64,000 nt of DNA, taken from NCBI GenBank assembly GCA_019614645.1, contig JABWDB010000001.1, forward strand, positions 26,839,501-26,903,500, written 5' to 3'. Positions 48,278 to 61,540 of the stretch are shown here, piece by piece. The notes under the pieces were generated by a model. That model made no database searches. It was given only the letters and a program-made list of their open reading frames with translations, and was not told the origin of the DNA. Each line of letters opens with the position of its first letter. The stretch's first letter is position 1. Made by a program: the position numbers and the translations under genes. Source of the DNA: Stratiolaelaps scimitus. Lineage: Eukaryota; Arthropoda; Arachnida; Mesostigmata; Laelapidae.

Positions 48278-51090
48278 AAGGGTAACTCTATCGTTTGTAC
48301 CTCTATGAGGGGTAAGCATTTCAACAGAATACAATGAAACCCAAGATATGATGTTCTTCCAAGGCGCACAGTGACCTGTCAGTGTGGTGGGAGATAAATA
48401 TGGCAAAAACAGTGACGATAGAATCACAGCGAGCACGAAAATCGAAGCAATGAAAATTCACTTTGTGCACGAGTGCCAAATCGTCCTCATTGAAGCGTGT
48501 ATGTCATGTTCGTCCTATATGTCAGAGCAGTGGTTCCATTGGAATACGTAATTATATGCAGGCCGACTGGTTTATATAATCCATGGATGGATCCTGCTGT
48601 GGCGTCCATCCATGTATGTAGTGATCAACGCTGGCATTGGCGCCGGCACGGCGTCGCCATTGTGATGGATTAATTGTTGTTTGTTGCTGTGTGCTCTCTC
48701 GGTCGGTCGGCTGGTCGTTATGCTGCACCGTTATGTCGGTTGTAGAGGCTCACTCTGGCGTGTGGAGGGGACATACAGGGCAGGTTGCTGTCGCTGCTGC
48801 CGCACAAAGCAGCTATAGAAAGGCTGTCAGCGAACGAGGCTGGTCGGTCGAGCTCACCGCTGCCCCTGGCGCGTACAGTTTGTGCCGGCGCCAATGCTGT
48901 CAGCAGGCGAACGACGAACACTGACTGACTGACTGACTCGCTGGCTGAAAGCAAGAATGAAAGGAAGGATAATACTCGTCCTTGTTCGCCAGGATCGGGA
49001 CCAGCGGCAGCAGCAGCAGCGGCCACCGCTGTCGACTCTCCGCGTCCCCGCCGTCACTGTCGCCATCCACGATGCCAATGGCAATAATGCTAATGATGGT
49101 GTGCAGGGTCCAATGCAACCACCGCCTGCCTCACTGAGGGCTTATGCTGACGTTAATGTTAATTATGATTCAAAGAGCGAAAGTCATTTGTTGTGGAACA
49201 GAAGGACGATCGAAGGGAGGTTGCGAGAGCCAGCCCCCCTCCCCTAGCTGCTCCCTTCGTCCAGACCCGAGCTCCGTTTCTCGACATCTCTCCTCTTATA
49301 TAGAAGCGCCAGGAAGAGGCCAACAGACGGACTTTTGCCACTAAGCAGTGACAGTAGCACGAAGAAGAAAAAAAAACAACAACACCAACAACAAGGACAA
49401 CAGTTTACGTCTGGGCGGCCGGATTAATCTTATGCGGCGCCGGTTACAGACCGGCGACCCCAGCGGTGGCGAACGCAAGATGAATCTTTCTTGAGGGCCG
49501 TCGGCTGCGGCTGCTGCTGCTGCTGATGATGCTGCGGTCGATGACAGCATGCGGTAGCCGTATTGGTCGTTGCATCTAGCAGCGCTATTATTCCATTGTT
49601 CGACGCAGTTAGGTCGGCGTCTATCGTTACCAGTACCCGTCTCGACATCACCTTGTGATCATCCTTTCAGCGTTGGGCCGAGCCACTACGGTGGGTCCGA
49701 TGGAGGAAGCGAGCTGGCGAGGGGTACGCCTCGCTTACTTACTCACGCACTTAGCCTGTATCTCTTACCCAACCGCCCCCCCCCCCCCCTCTCTCCTTCT
49801 CATCCTTTATGTCCATGCGTTCATCGTAGTCGCAGCAGTTTCTCAAATACCCACAGCAGTACTGTGCTTTCGGCCGCCGCCACTACACTGCCACCACTGT
49901 CTCAGCATGCCCCGGACTTCTCCTTTCACCGCTTTCGTTTTCTTCTTTCCTGTAGTTTAATTACAGACTTGAGGGGCCGAGCAGAAAGAGCATCATTTAT
50001 CATCGAAGACGACGATCGGGACTCTCCAGCGGATGACAGAACAGGGAGAGACAAGCAAGCGTTCCCGGCTGGCGTTCTTTCGTTGCTCGGCCCTCGTCCC
50101 GGGGGCCAGCCGGCTGACGAAGTTACAGAGACATTGAGGAGCTCCACTCGGCTAGCCGAGGCCTGCACTGCAGCCAGCAGTGCAGGACGGGACGGGTGCT
50201 GCGACGGTATATAGTAGTAGGGGATTTATCCGCGGTGGATCCCGGTAGCAAAGTAGCGAAGTCTCCACCACCCCCTGTCCCACCCCCTGAGCGAAACAGC
50301 CCCGAACGGCCGATGCTGGTCGACCGACCGAGCGACCGACCGACGAACAACGCTCGAACGAGGAGGAGCACACGAAAAAAGTGAACGGATTGAGAAGAGG
50401 GAGAAAGCACAGAAGCACAGAGTGGCGGGCGGGCGCGCTGGCGGGCTACGCACGGGACAACCAGATACGGAGATGGCGGCGATGGTGTAGCGACCGGTGC
50501 TCGTCGACCGGCGCCCTTGCAGGCGAAAGGGAGAAATGGGAAATGTTCGCTGAAACAGGAAAGTCGGGAGCAAGAAGGATGAACAGTAGCAGGCTGGAGT
50601 TCGGTTGCCGGTGCTCCGGGGCTGCAGATCGCGGACGAACGTGGAACACGTCAGTGGGAGTGGTGCAAAAAGGGCCTGAGAGGAGGGCGCAACGAAACCG
50701 TCGAGCTGGCTGCGCGAAGCGCAAGGACCAAAAGTGAGCACATTGGGGTGGGGGTGGGGGCGGGGCGGAATGAGATCGAGGGAGACAGCGTCGCATCGCC
50801 GGGCCCCAGTGCGACGGGGTCTTTCTAAAAGCCAAGTTGTGTAGCTTAAATAATGTCAACGTCTGCAAGAATAAGCGAAATCGCCAGGAGCCAGACAGAT
50901 AGAGACAGGGGAGAGCGAGAGATAGATGGAGAGAGAAGAAGAAGGCCAGGAAGCGACCAAAGAGGGCGTCTGTCCGGGGAATTCTTTCGAGTGGACTGGA
51001 GAGAGGCAGGGCGTGCCTCACTATGCGGCGTTTCGTCGGCAACAGTAAGATAGCCAGCCACAATGGTATCGGTGGCGTTACTGGTCAACC
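47520..51090. other. Large GC-rich, triplet-repeat island; no recognised exon
   Basis: CpG-rich sequence with (CTG)9 at 48250-48276, GACT repeats at 48921-48938, (GCAGCA)n near 49006-49020, (CTG)n near 49512-49526, a C14 tract at 49776-49789 and GACC repeats near 50323-50342. Many overlapping frames of 100-214 codons exist on both strands, all low-complexity (Ser/Pro/Arg). It may carry promoters or untranslated exons of a long-intron gene. Confidence 0.35.
48582..48614. repeat. Short hairpin-forming inverted repeat
   Basis: CATGGATGGA (48582-48591) and TCCATCCATG (48605-48614) are exact reverse complements with a 13-base loop. Confidence 0.7.
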
Positions 51091-54000
51091 AAGGCGGATG
51101 GTGGCTATGTGGTGTGGACTAGGTCCAACCGGAAGCAGAATGGGAATTCGTTGCATCCCATTGTTTTGCATGCGTCCGTTTGACTTTCCTATCGATGTAC
51201 AATAATAATAATAATAGCAAGTATATAATTCCCTTTGAAGCGACAACGAGAACTCATTTGGACTAGGTTATCGTATGGCCACAAATTTGAACCGCGACAG
51301 CTGTACCTTGTGCTCTGTGCCAAGCTTACGAGTAGTCTGTAGTACAGCCAAGAAAGCCGCACGAGCGGAGAACGTTAAACGGAGTGCGGTCGAATTCTCT
51401 GCTCCAGATCTCTTCTCAACGGCTGGGTGAGGTCGGACACGCGATGACAACGGAACGGACGGAGATCTGAGCCACTTAAACGAATTGTAGCCGGAAAAAT
51501 ACCCGCACGACGCTACGACAAGAACAGTCCAAAAACAGGCCCAGGCGGTAAGCAAGCGAATATATAGAAGAAGAGATTTTCACCATGGAGCGCTCATACG
51601 CCATCGTGCGTCACTATAGCAGCGTAAACAACAGCGATAACAATGGGATTGCAAAGAAAATCTGTCGGACGATGGGGAAGGCAGATTGTGTAGTAATACT
51701 CGCAATTGTGTTGTTGTTCCCCAAACGGTTCCTGCCAAAGTATCACGGATCACTCAGAGATATCATGAGTCACATGTGCTCAAGCAATCAATGCAATGGC
51801 TTCGATGTGGACAGATGATCTATTGCTCGGGAAGGAATTCCTTTCAAAACATATTCTAATGCTGCTGTTTAAGACATGCCCTAGCGTTTTACTTTTGCAC
51901 ATTGAACAAATCCATAGCTGATGTGTCCGCTTGTGACTTACCTACTGTTACACGTACTGTTCAAGTGAGTTGAGCCGCGTAGCGCGAGATAGCTCGGAAG
52001 AACAGCTGACTTACAAGGTGAAATCTTACAAGGCTGATAAGACAGGCTTTTAGCTGAGTCTTGCAGCGCCAGTGATCTGATATTTGAACACACATAGGCT
52101 GAAGGCAACACCAGAGATTGCCAGAGTCTCTGTGCCATTTCTGGGCTCGTTCTTCACAAAATAATTACACAAGTGTTAGGTAGTTGAAAATGGATGTATT
52201 CCACTTACGAATAGGCTTAGCTTAGTTAAGAGTAGTTGAGAGTAGCTCAGCCCACGAAGACACAATACCTGCTTGCCGAGACCTTGGGATCGCTGGTTCG
52301 AGGCCAACAGATGCCTTATAAACATGTTATGTCAATAGGGGCGATATTAATATACATATCTTTGTTGCCATTCTAAGTTGTGGGGTAGCGAAACTTGCGT
52401 TGTCCAAACTTAACAACACATAGCTAAGTTATCATTTTGCATAAGTGTTTTGTGACCACCCGCCACTTCAAGACCATGAATAGCTTAATGCGCTTCGTCC
52501 ATCCCATGGCTGAAAGCCCCATGGTACTCAGATCCAACTACGCCCAGCTGAATATCAACGTTTCGCGCTATTGAGAATCGAGTCCTTGCCGCCACAGCTA
52601 GGCGCCTTCTTTATGTTTATGATGGTCATACCAAATATACTCCCAGCTACTTAACACTGGTTCTGCCTTGTTAATTCTAGAGTGCTCGCGAGAAGCGAGG
52701 TTGAAGGAAGTTCCCTAGAAAGCGGTGATTTCCTTTCGTTTGTCTGGATACCGCGAATTGCAGAGGACTTCCAATTAATGTTGTTGCGTAAACCGCTCTC
52801 TTTAAATGGGACAAAGACCCAAACACCGTGATGTATATCTTGTCATTATCCTAGCTAAGTTGCTCCGCTAGTAATTCTCTTCTGCAAGTGAATGTTGAGC
52901 AATTGCACAGTTGGATATCTTAACTAGGTCAGAACAACGATCAGTGAACATTGATTATTAAAAAAAAGACCAGTATCATATTATATTATTGGTTGCCGTC
53001 AAAATCGCACGGGTAATCATTCGAATCTCTGCTCACGTATCAGGAAAATTGTCCTCAGCTAGGTATACTTTAAGCTTCAAAATTTGTGTAGCTTGTTGGA
53101 ATATGCCGGATGTCACGCTTCAACGATTCAACGTCTTCAGGCCCTCAATGAGCAGCGTCTGCATAACCAACAAGTGGGTGTTACTGCGACATCAGTTACT
53201 GCACGTTGACGCATTACAACAACGCAACTATTTATAACACGATACATATTCATCATACACAGCTCAGACACTTCGGTAGAATCTACCTGCAGACGGTTCG
53301 TGAAACTTACTATTATAATTACGAAGGTCCTAATTTGATCACGTGCTGAAAATCAGTGTAGCGCCCTGTAGAAGAGGCCACCATTGAAGCCTTTACGAGA
53401 CACCGCAAAGTCAACGGAACAGGACGTTGGAAAAGACCCCACGAGGCAGCAGAGCAAGATTCGGTCGAGGTGCAAAGCGTAGCAGAAGAAGCGTTCCCAT
53501 TATTTTTGGTGGCAGTGAGCGGTTAAGAGGCGCTGTATTGTGTCTTGTCAGTTTTTCTCGGCAACGGCTTCGCTCCATTGCCCAGGAGGTGGACGCCGAA
53601 TGACCGGAAAGGCTCGAAACAAACTCATTCAGCCGATCCAGAGGGATAGAACCACCCCGTCGCCGCTTCAGGCTCCAGCGATATTTTTCCTCAGGACTCG
53701 TTAGCTGTTAGCTAACGACCAGCGTCCCTTCCGGAAAGAACGGTGTCGAAACCAGCCGCTGACCGGCTAACCAACACAGACGAGCTGTGTCTGCACCACA
53801 TTGCGACCGTTCGTCCCTCTCACAACACGAACAGATACGGGCAATTTCGCCTGTTCGCTCGTAAGCCTGGCTACCAGTGTTGGTCCTTGTTTCTTGCAGA
53901 TACTTGGTTTTTTTTTGGGTTGAATCACAGATACATATATGTGTACTATATACAGAAATAGATTTTATTAGATGAGTGTATCCACTGAAATGGAAAAATT

Positions 54001-54180
54001 AATACGATATGCAATTAGGCTGTTCAGTGTGCCCGGCAGTGTCCGCAGTGGTGACTATCGATTCAAGCTAGAAAAACACACATTCTCCAATTTCATTCAT
54101 TTCGATCTTAAGTGTAGTTAAAAGGCTGCAGATAACTACAACCAAGCGGCTAATCTGTTCTACACCCATTCTTCTTAAAA
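51091..54180. other. Mostly AT-rich DNA; one tRNA-like repeat fragment
   Basis: Contains (AAT)n near 51201-51215. At about 52245-52325 a possible tRNA-derived SINE fragment carries the B-box GGTTCGAGGCC (52295-52305) without a close match elsewhere in the window. The frame 51585-51818 (+) starts with ATG and has a hydrophobic core but no recognised family. Nothing else is convincing. Confidence 0.35.
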
Positions 54181-54183
54181 TGG

Positions 54184-54729
54184 GTGTGGGACAGATTTGG
54201 CGCTAACCAGTCCTTCGTTATACGACATCGTCCCTTTAAAAAGGTATTTCTATATACGCACTTTTTCTTTTTTGTACACATCTTGTACACACCTCTAACC
54301 GAACCATCTAATATTTGCAAGCTATATGTACGAATTTTTAAATACTTCAAAAAGGTTTGTATTCATGAATGCAAATGTTGGTTATTCGTGGCCGATCGCC
54401 GGGCCCGATCTCCATTGGAGTGTCCGTCCGAGCATCGTGCTCTCCTCTGTAAGGTAGACATAATGAGGAGGCAGATCGAAGCTTTCGAGAGTGCACAGAC
54501 CAAGAGCGCTCGGCGCATTAAGAAGAACTACGAGCCATCCAGGTACAGCCTCACCCGCAGAGGGAGAGGCGCTAGGAGTAGCTGCTACCGCAAAGGCGAG
54601 CGCCTTTCATTGGTTCGCAGGGGCACGCCTTGGCTATCCCACCTGGATGAACAGAACAAATACACGACGCAGCGAGGTGAGGGCTGGCATAAGAGACTCG
54701 CCAGGTTTGCTGAAACAGGCCACATATGA
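54184..54729 (+). other. Unrecognised 181-codon open frame ahead of a SINE/LINE-type tail
   Basis: The first half is hydrophobic and irregular. The second half, from ADRRARS, is basic with KVDIMRRQIEAFESAQTKS and is not low-complexity. A tail like that of SINE family C lies about 90 bp downstream, so this may be part of a diverged retroelement. I do not recognise the protein and call no function. Confidence 0.2.
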
Positions 54730-54814
54730 CTAAAGGAAATCGAGAGCAAGGAATAATTCGGAGGCAATAGGTGTGTGTGCCCTGTACTGAGTTCCTGTCT
54801 TGGAATTCGAACAA

Positions 54815-54893
54815 ACAGTGACACTCAGCTGTACAGCTCCTTTAATAAGCCAATAAAACCTTTACCTTTTTACCTTTTACTTTACGAAATTCT
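54815..54893 (+). mobile_element. SINE family C-type 3' tail
   Basis: CAGCTCCTTTAATAAGCCAA, TAAAACC and a (TTTACCTTT)n tail match the 3' ends at 34.5 and 36.6 kb. The segment just before it is diverged and no tRNA-like head is visible. Confidence 0.5.
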
Positions 54894-54899
54894 GTTATA

Positions 54900-55390
54900 G
54901 CTATATTACAATATATTTGCAGTGATTATAGTCTCTTTTGTCAGGTTATCTACGGGACGTACTGTGGTAATTTCACAACGTAAGTTAACGCTGTAGAATG
55001 AATACCAGAACAAGAGCCCGAACAACGTGAATAGTGATTGTTTTTGTTCCGTGCATATTGTGCTGGCAAGCATGCGACTGAATATTACTACCGTAGACAC
55101 CAGGATGACCACGGTAGTGAGACTAAGACCGACTATAATCTTCTCTCGTTCGTCCTTAGTTTCGCATTGTACTTTGTAAGTTGTTTCTACTCGATACGAT
55201 GCTATTATAATATGATGCTTAGGATGAGGTGTTCAATCGTTCGCGACGCGGGCGAGATGGTCCACGTCCGCTACACACCCGTATACGCTAGCGCCTTTGA
55301 TGGAATAACGCTTAACTTGCACTGTAGGGCAAGGAAATGTGAAAATCATTAAAGAAGGTTTTTAGCCAAGCTAAGAGCTCAGCCTACTCC
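54900..55390. other. Region without recognisable features
   Basis: Frames on both strands (54906-55112 - and 55038-55352 +) contain hydrophobic stretches but no family resemblance. Confidence 0.4.
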
Positions 55391-56760
55391 AAGGATAGCA
55401 TAATGATCATCATTTTCTGATTGGTAATTCATCAAAATCCTCAACGTCTCGCAGAGAGCAGCACAATGTGTCTCTACTTGAGGGCGTTTTAGAGATTTGC
55501 CGACGTCGCAACATCACAAAAGCTTCGCCCTGCCTCTGTTTTCTAAGAAAGCCTCTTATGAAACTATTAAAAGCGTTTAGCGAGCACCCGCTTACAGGAG
55601 ACTGGGGGGAGGGTGCGGAGTGCTCCGCGTTGCCCGGAGACGAACTAGCGCACGAGTTAGGAGGGTGCCGGTAGGGTCGAAAGGCGAGAACGCCTCTAGG
55701 AGATGTGACGCAGTACCACTGCAGCAAAGAAGATCTAAAAAAAAGTAGCTGAGTTAGAGACGGGTCGTTGGTTATCATCACCACGATCATTGCCGGCGCC
55801 GGTTCAAAGCCAGTGGACTACACGGAGACCCACTTCTGACTGCTTTCCCAAGGGGCCACCAGCGCTCATCATGTGAGGGTAGTGGTATCACGGGGGTGGC
55901 AGCAGTGGTAACCTGTGTGTCTTCCTGCGTGCGTCAACTTCTTATTTCTCGTTCGCTTTATCTATCTATCTACATCTCTCTCTCTCTCTCCCTTCCCTCT
56001 GGGCACTGCACAGAGCGGAACGCCCAACACCGTGGTCTTCTGTCCGTCTGTCACGGCAGCGTTCTCTGGATCGTCATTGGTCCGTTCGGCCTGCCAACTC
56101 GCGGATATATATATATGTGTGTGTGAGACTGCTGACAAGTGTGAAACTTGGGAGACCATTGAGGGGCCAAAACTAGGCGAGGCCAATGCACGATCTGGGA
56201 GTTACAGAACGGTTTCTTTTGCCTTGCGAACGTCCTCGTGTCGTCGGCAACAACGGCACTCACACGGACGCTACTGCTGCTGTTCAGCAGCAGGAACCGT
56301 GAGCAGCTCGTTCGATGATTGCATTCTGCTGGCCATGTCATTGCTGTGTTGTTGCTGCTGCTGCTGCTGCCGCCGCAAGATTCTTGGTTTGCTTTCTTGT
56401 CTAGGGCTTGTCTAAGTGGCGAGTTAGTCCTTGGCTCTCCGACACAACGCCGTTGGTCGGCGGAGAGCGAGCGGTGTGAAGCGCCTACAACGGGAGAAGA
56501 CCCGGAACGGGACAACCCCTGTGGCAGCATGCTGCAGACTGCCTTTTTTCGGGGCAGGAAGCTCTGCTGAGTCATTGCCGGGCGTCCAGGCAAGCGGCAC
56601 AACTAGGCGCCCGACTGAACGAGCGGGTCTCTCGTTGGTGTGTAGTCCCGGCGAGGAACTCAACTCCACAGGAAAGCGGCAAGCAAGAAGCGGGAAAACT
56701 CGTAGAGAAATAACCCTCCACAATCGAGATCGAGGAGATGGAGCAGACTATTGAACAGCT
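55391..56760. other. GC-rich island; no recognised exon
   Basis: Contains (CT)n at 55976-55990, TGTG/TA repeats near 56106-56126, and (CTG)n at about 56355-56372. The frames are open on both strands. The minus frame 55790-55410 starts with ATG but lacks a known domain. Confidence 0.3.
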
Positions 56761-56840
56761 TCGTCGGCGCGTTCATTTTTCCCTTGGCGGGAGGATCTGG
56801 CTTGTGCTTCATGTGAGCGCGGAATTTTCGCCTACCAAGA

Positions 56841-57830
56841 GTGGTAATAGCGCCCGACAACATCATGACACATAGAAGGCGGAGCCGAGCAGTAGCTTTA
56901 AGGGCGCCACTGAAGCATGGGGTGCATGAGAACTATTTGACTATGTGTGTTCAGAAGTCTGACTGCGACTGTCAGAAACAGAAGTTCGACAGGGTTTATT
57001 TCGATTTTCCAAGGCGTTCAAATAGAGTCTCCCATAGTCGCTTGTTGCTCAAGCTGCACAAACTTGACATTGATCCTACGAGCATTGTCCGGATTGAAAA
57101 GTACCTCACGTACAGATAATTCAGAGTAAAGGTTAATGGCAGTGTGATTCGGCCTGCCGCGAGATTCTTGTGTGCGCTGTTTTGTATCTTCATTCTTGAT
57201 CTAAAAAATGATCTTCACTGGAGCATCGTTCACCAACTCTGTGCACATGAGTTACATGAGCGCAATAGATGCTGATGCGCGCCAGTGCATGGAAAATAAG
57301 CATGTTAATCTCTGTACCGAAATGTGTTGTACCCTCATCCTGTGACCACAGCTTCAAATACTAATTCAATGGTGACCCTACCTACAAGGGCTCGCACCAC
57401 GAGGAAACTGGGCATGGGCGTCACTCTGCTCGTTGACTTGGACTCTCATATTACCGAAGTGGTGCGGCCTATAAACTCGGTGTGTAATACCACTTTCCGA
57501 TGCTTTGTTGTTAAACCCGTTGATTTCTACGTTACGCTATATAAGAGTTACAAATTGTTCACAAGCTGCTGTATCGTTCTGTTGTTTGGAGGCCGTATTC
57601 GATGAAACACGTCGATGCCTTTGAAAGAGACGCAAAAAAGATTTATTTGCAGAGTTAGTGCCACGTGTGGACTCACCGGAGACTCCATAACTCTCAAGTC
57701 TATAGGTGATCTGTATGATGCTGCTGGCATCAGTATGTTTCATCAATTATGCAAACTGTGCATGGCTGATATAGATTGTTTGCGTCACGTGGAAATCACT
57801 CACGTAGTGGCCAAACCATCACTACACTGA
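56841..57830 (+). pseudogene. Decayed LINE reverse transcriptase (CR1/Jockey-like)
   Basis: A single frame, interrupted by stops at 57117-57119, several in 57240-57310 and 57603-57605, carries diverged reverse-transcriptase blocks in order: DRVYFDFPRRSNRVSHSRLL (motif A with its aspartate altered to the FDF type), IVRIEKYLTYR, then VKVNGSVIRP. Later come LGMGVTLLVDLDSHI, VTLYKSYKLFTSC (counterpart of LYKSYVRP) and ETQKRFICRV (counterpart of the VQRRFTRRI block). The GVPQG and YADD blocks are missing, which points to an internal deletion. It is inactive. Confidence 0.72.
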
Positions 57831-57839
57831 GCTCACAAA

Positions 57840-58723
57840 CAATGCCTATGCCTGGAGAGCGGCTCGTATGGTAGGGCTTAGAAAACAAATTAACTACAGG
57901 AACAATCCCGTCTGTCTATTAATATTTTCTAAAACTGCTGAAGATGGGCATTCCTCTATATAAAGGAGTGTTAGAATTACATGGGCCTGCATGCCCACAT
58001 AAGATCTCGAGTATGACATTCATCAGTAGTAGGCTCTGGTGATTATTCAACAAAACAGTGCTCAACCTTGAGAATATCACGCGTCGAAGATAATTTTTGA
58101 TCTCCTTATCGTAGAAATGTAGAAGCTGATTTCAGCTGCTTTTAGCAATAGCCTTGCGTAATAAAAAAACACATCAGCCTGATTCAAAATGTTTCTCAAA
58201 GCCTCTTTTTATATTTCCACCAATATCGTATATCTCTCACCAAGCAGACAGTTATGTCCATGTATTATAGGCCACCCACGTCACTTCTCAGTGTTCCAAT
58301 CTATGTTGCACCTTTTGAGATTTAATTGATTATTAACTAACTATTACTTCTAACTGGAACTGCAAAGAGCGAGTTAGCGTCCAATATATTTATTATGAGA
58401 CATGCATCGTTGTGGATTATATGGATGACTTGACACAGAAAAATTCGTTAAAATCGATTGCATATATTTAGATATCACAGCTGTACCATGGTGGTACGTA
58501 TATATTACATATACTGTTTTTAGATCAGTTTTGTCGAATGAACTTTTCTGCATCTGAGCTTGCCACCATGCAAAATGTTATTGCATCACAGAGTCCTTGT
58601 TGAACCGCAATCTCCCTGCCTCCGTTTGTAGGATTTCCACAATTACGGAGAATCCATACGATCACAGGAATCGACAGATCCATTTCACATGTTTCACTTA
58701 ATCTTTCTCTAATTTAGATTATA

Positions 58724-58801
<78 letters not shown>

Positions 58802-59560
58802 TATATATATATCCAAACTTGACTCAATTTAGAGCATGGGATTCAGTTCATGCAAGGTAGACTTTACTCGAAAGTTCCCTTTGATTCGTGTACCGATCAT
58901 TGGGTGTACTTAATATGCGCGCTAATGATGGTTGGTTAGATCTTGTTGACATGATTAGACGAGAGCTCGCTTTACGCATCGAGCGTTGTTTGCGTCTAGT
59001 CGAAGCAGCATAGAGTGGCACTGTCCTTCTTGATGAATAAGACGATTAGCTACCAGACCCTAGGGGTCGTTACTTACTACGAAGCAATATAGTATTGAGC
59101 GAGCATTAAGCAAAACGTTTGACTGAGTATTACCCACATCCAAGTATGTTTAGTTCTCCGGTTTGTGCTACCTTTCCTCAATTTTTACATCCCAAGAAGA
59201 AGTCATAAAGTCTTACCTCTGAGGTACGGTATCCGTCCTGGTACAATAGTACCCGAAACAGCGAAGCATATATAGTCCTTAGTGAGATATGTATCACACA
59301 GAGTGGTACATTGTTGTTAGGAAGAGGCACCCCTTCTCTGATTTAGTATGAGTCAGCGAAATTGTAGTTGTATGGCAAACTTTTCGTTACGTCTTGTTCA
59401 CCATTGTCCATCTTTCGAGTTCATTCGCTTGTATTATAGATTCAGGTCGGCCCCAGTGCAAAAGCCATTCAACCCATACAGTCGGTGTCTGTGCATGGAT
59501 ACTCACTAGACAGCACTGCACCAGTATGTGCAATATACCCATTATCTTGGCTGTTCACTG
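57840..59560. other. AT-rich DNA without genes
   Basis: No domain-bearing frame; includes the long TA repeat listed separately. Confidence 0.5.
58725..58812. repeat. Long (TA)n microsatellite
   Basis: About 88 bp of TA repeat with a single AA phase shift near 58794. Confidence 0.9.
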
Positions 59561-60500
59561 GGCAGCAATAGCAGCAGTCTCTAGGGGGGTGCCTCTGAGA
59601 CGGGGCTTCGGCCGCTCGCCGCCGCCGCCGCCGGCAAGGAACACTCCGAGGGACGCCGAAGCGACACCGGCAATGCCGGCAAAAACCAGACGGATAGACC
59701 AACGCCATAAACCGCAATGCTGCTTTAGGATTGAGACTCACACCGTTTGGATCGCATCTGCTGCTGCTGTTGTTGTTGCCGTCAGGCCGCTGTCAGCGGC
59801 GGACACAGAAGCGGTAGTGTTGGCGGCGATGGCGGCGGCGGCGGCCAGCTGGGGATGACCGTGTATTTTTCCTTCGGTGAGGTCTTCCGCTTGGTCTTCC
59901 CCCTGCCGCTCCCCCCGAGTGCCGGTCGTCTGTGGTATCTGTCGGCACGTCAACGAACGTAACAGGGGACGTCTCGATCCATAGGGGGCACTCGTAGTGC
60001 ACCATCTGCGCGCAGGCTGACGGGCGGGTGTTCGGACAGACCGACCAGCAAAGGGGGCCGTACATCCATTCGCATGGGGTAATGACGCGGAACAATTCCC
60101 CCCCCGTAGCCGCACCAACGAACGTCGCCCCGCTCTTCTCCTTAGCCCATTGCCTCGCGGAAAAAGGCGAAATAAAAAAGCGATGCCTCCCAGTGCCGTC
60201 CCCGTTACGTAGGATCTTTCGAGCCTGCCTGCCAGCCATCCAGCAGACCTGGGATGCCCTCAACGTCGGCGCATAGCGCATTGCTGGGCGCGGATCGGTC
60301 GACTCGACTTCACGGACGGCAATGCGACGATGCTCCTGCTGCTTCTCGAGCGTTGCAGCGTCGCTTGCGCGACGAGAACGTCCGCGAACGCCTCCCGCAG
60401 CGCCGCCGGCAACGCTGCCACTATCATCAGTTTGTGACTTTATCGATGCCTCTAGTTTCTTTTCCAATAGTAGATATCAATCGCGGGATATGTCCTCGAC
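59561..60500. other. GC-rich island; no recognised exon
   Basis: CpG-rich with GCC/GCN triplets near 59615-59635 and (CTG/TTG)n near 59758-59778. A 224-codon minus frame (60467-59793) and overlapping plus frames are open, without known motifs. Role unknown; promoter or untranslated exon possible. Confidence 0.3.
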
Positions 60501-60577
60501 GACTTTTTGCGTCTCTAGTAGGCAGTCAGCCAGACAGACAGACAAGAGGCAAGTGGTAAATATGCGAGCGGCACTAC

Positions 60578-60817
60578 ATGTGCCAGGATAAGTTAGCCTC
60601 ATCAGCAAAACTGGGTAACGGTCAATTTAGTTTGTGGAACATCGACGATATCATCGCGTCAAAGGCTTCAAAACGAAACGAGGGCCACTTAGAGACTAGA
60701 AATGAGTGCGTTCTTGAGGGAAAAATTGACGCGTGTAATTCACTCGATCGATCACTGGAGGAGTACTGCTTCCCGAAGGAGCATGTATACCGTTTGAACA
60801 TTACATCACAAGTGTAA
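60578..60817 (+). other. Unrecognised 79-codon ATG frame
   Basis: The product is of normal complexity, with two cysteines in LEEYCFPKEH and IDACNSL, but matches no family I know. It sits just after a GC-rich island and has no confirmed splice partners. A chance frame is as likely as a small gene or exon. Confidence 0.15.
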
Positions 60818-60819
60818 AA

Positions 60820-61540
60820 GAAGGCCGTGTTAAATGAGCTCCACAATGGGTATCGGTATTCGCTGAAACTCAAGGACAGCGTTGAAATAGTTTAGATTAT
60901 TCCTTGGACACAGATCGTGGTAAGAACTTCTGTCGTATGTCTCCATTAAATACAAATGTGTGAGAGGGTCTGATTCGATTCAGGATTTTTTCTCCGGAAG
61001 AAGTCACACCAGCATATAACTGTGGATGCTAAAGTGGCGCCCAGGATCATTATACTATTATATTAAATTATTATACAGAATGGCAAAAGGGGAGATTCCG
61101 GATGCGTCCACACAACGGTTCAGCATCACGTCATTGTTGCGTTCAACCCTTTTTTTAGTATTGTAAGATCTCATCTTTATTGCTATTGAATTAAGATCGT
61201 TTCCGATGTTTCCACGAAGCGGCATTATTCTCTCGTTTCGGCGAAGCGCATAAAAAGTATTACCGCGTCTGTAAATGCTCACTGAAGAAGTGGCAGTATA
61301 TGAAAACGGCGGAGGATTGGAGTCATATGAAAGGGGTTCCTTTCAGTTGTGGGACCCTCTCACCCCACCGGGGTGAGTCAAGTCCGTAAAACGCTTGAAT
61401 GCACAAAAAGGCACATACTATACAATCCTCGATGGTATCGACTTGAAAGGACAACACTCGCCTTCCTGTCATAATATACACAAAATGTGGTCGTTTCACT
61501 CTACTGCCTCGTCTAAATTCTCGTGTTACATTGTTCCGGT
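60820..61540. other. AT-rich spacer
   Basis: No recognisable features. Confidence 0.5.

Noticed and set aside
51268..51555. Minus-strand frame with a signal-peptide-like start
   Set aside because: Start codon is TTG, no in-frame ATG precedes the upstream stop, and the remainder matches nothing I know.
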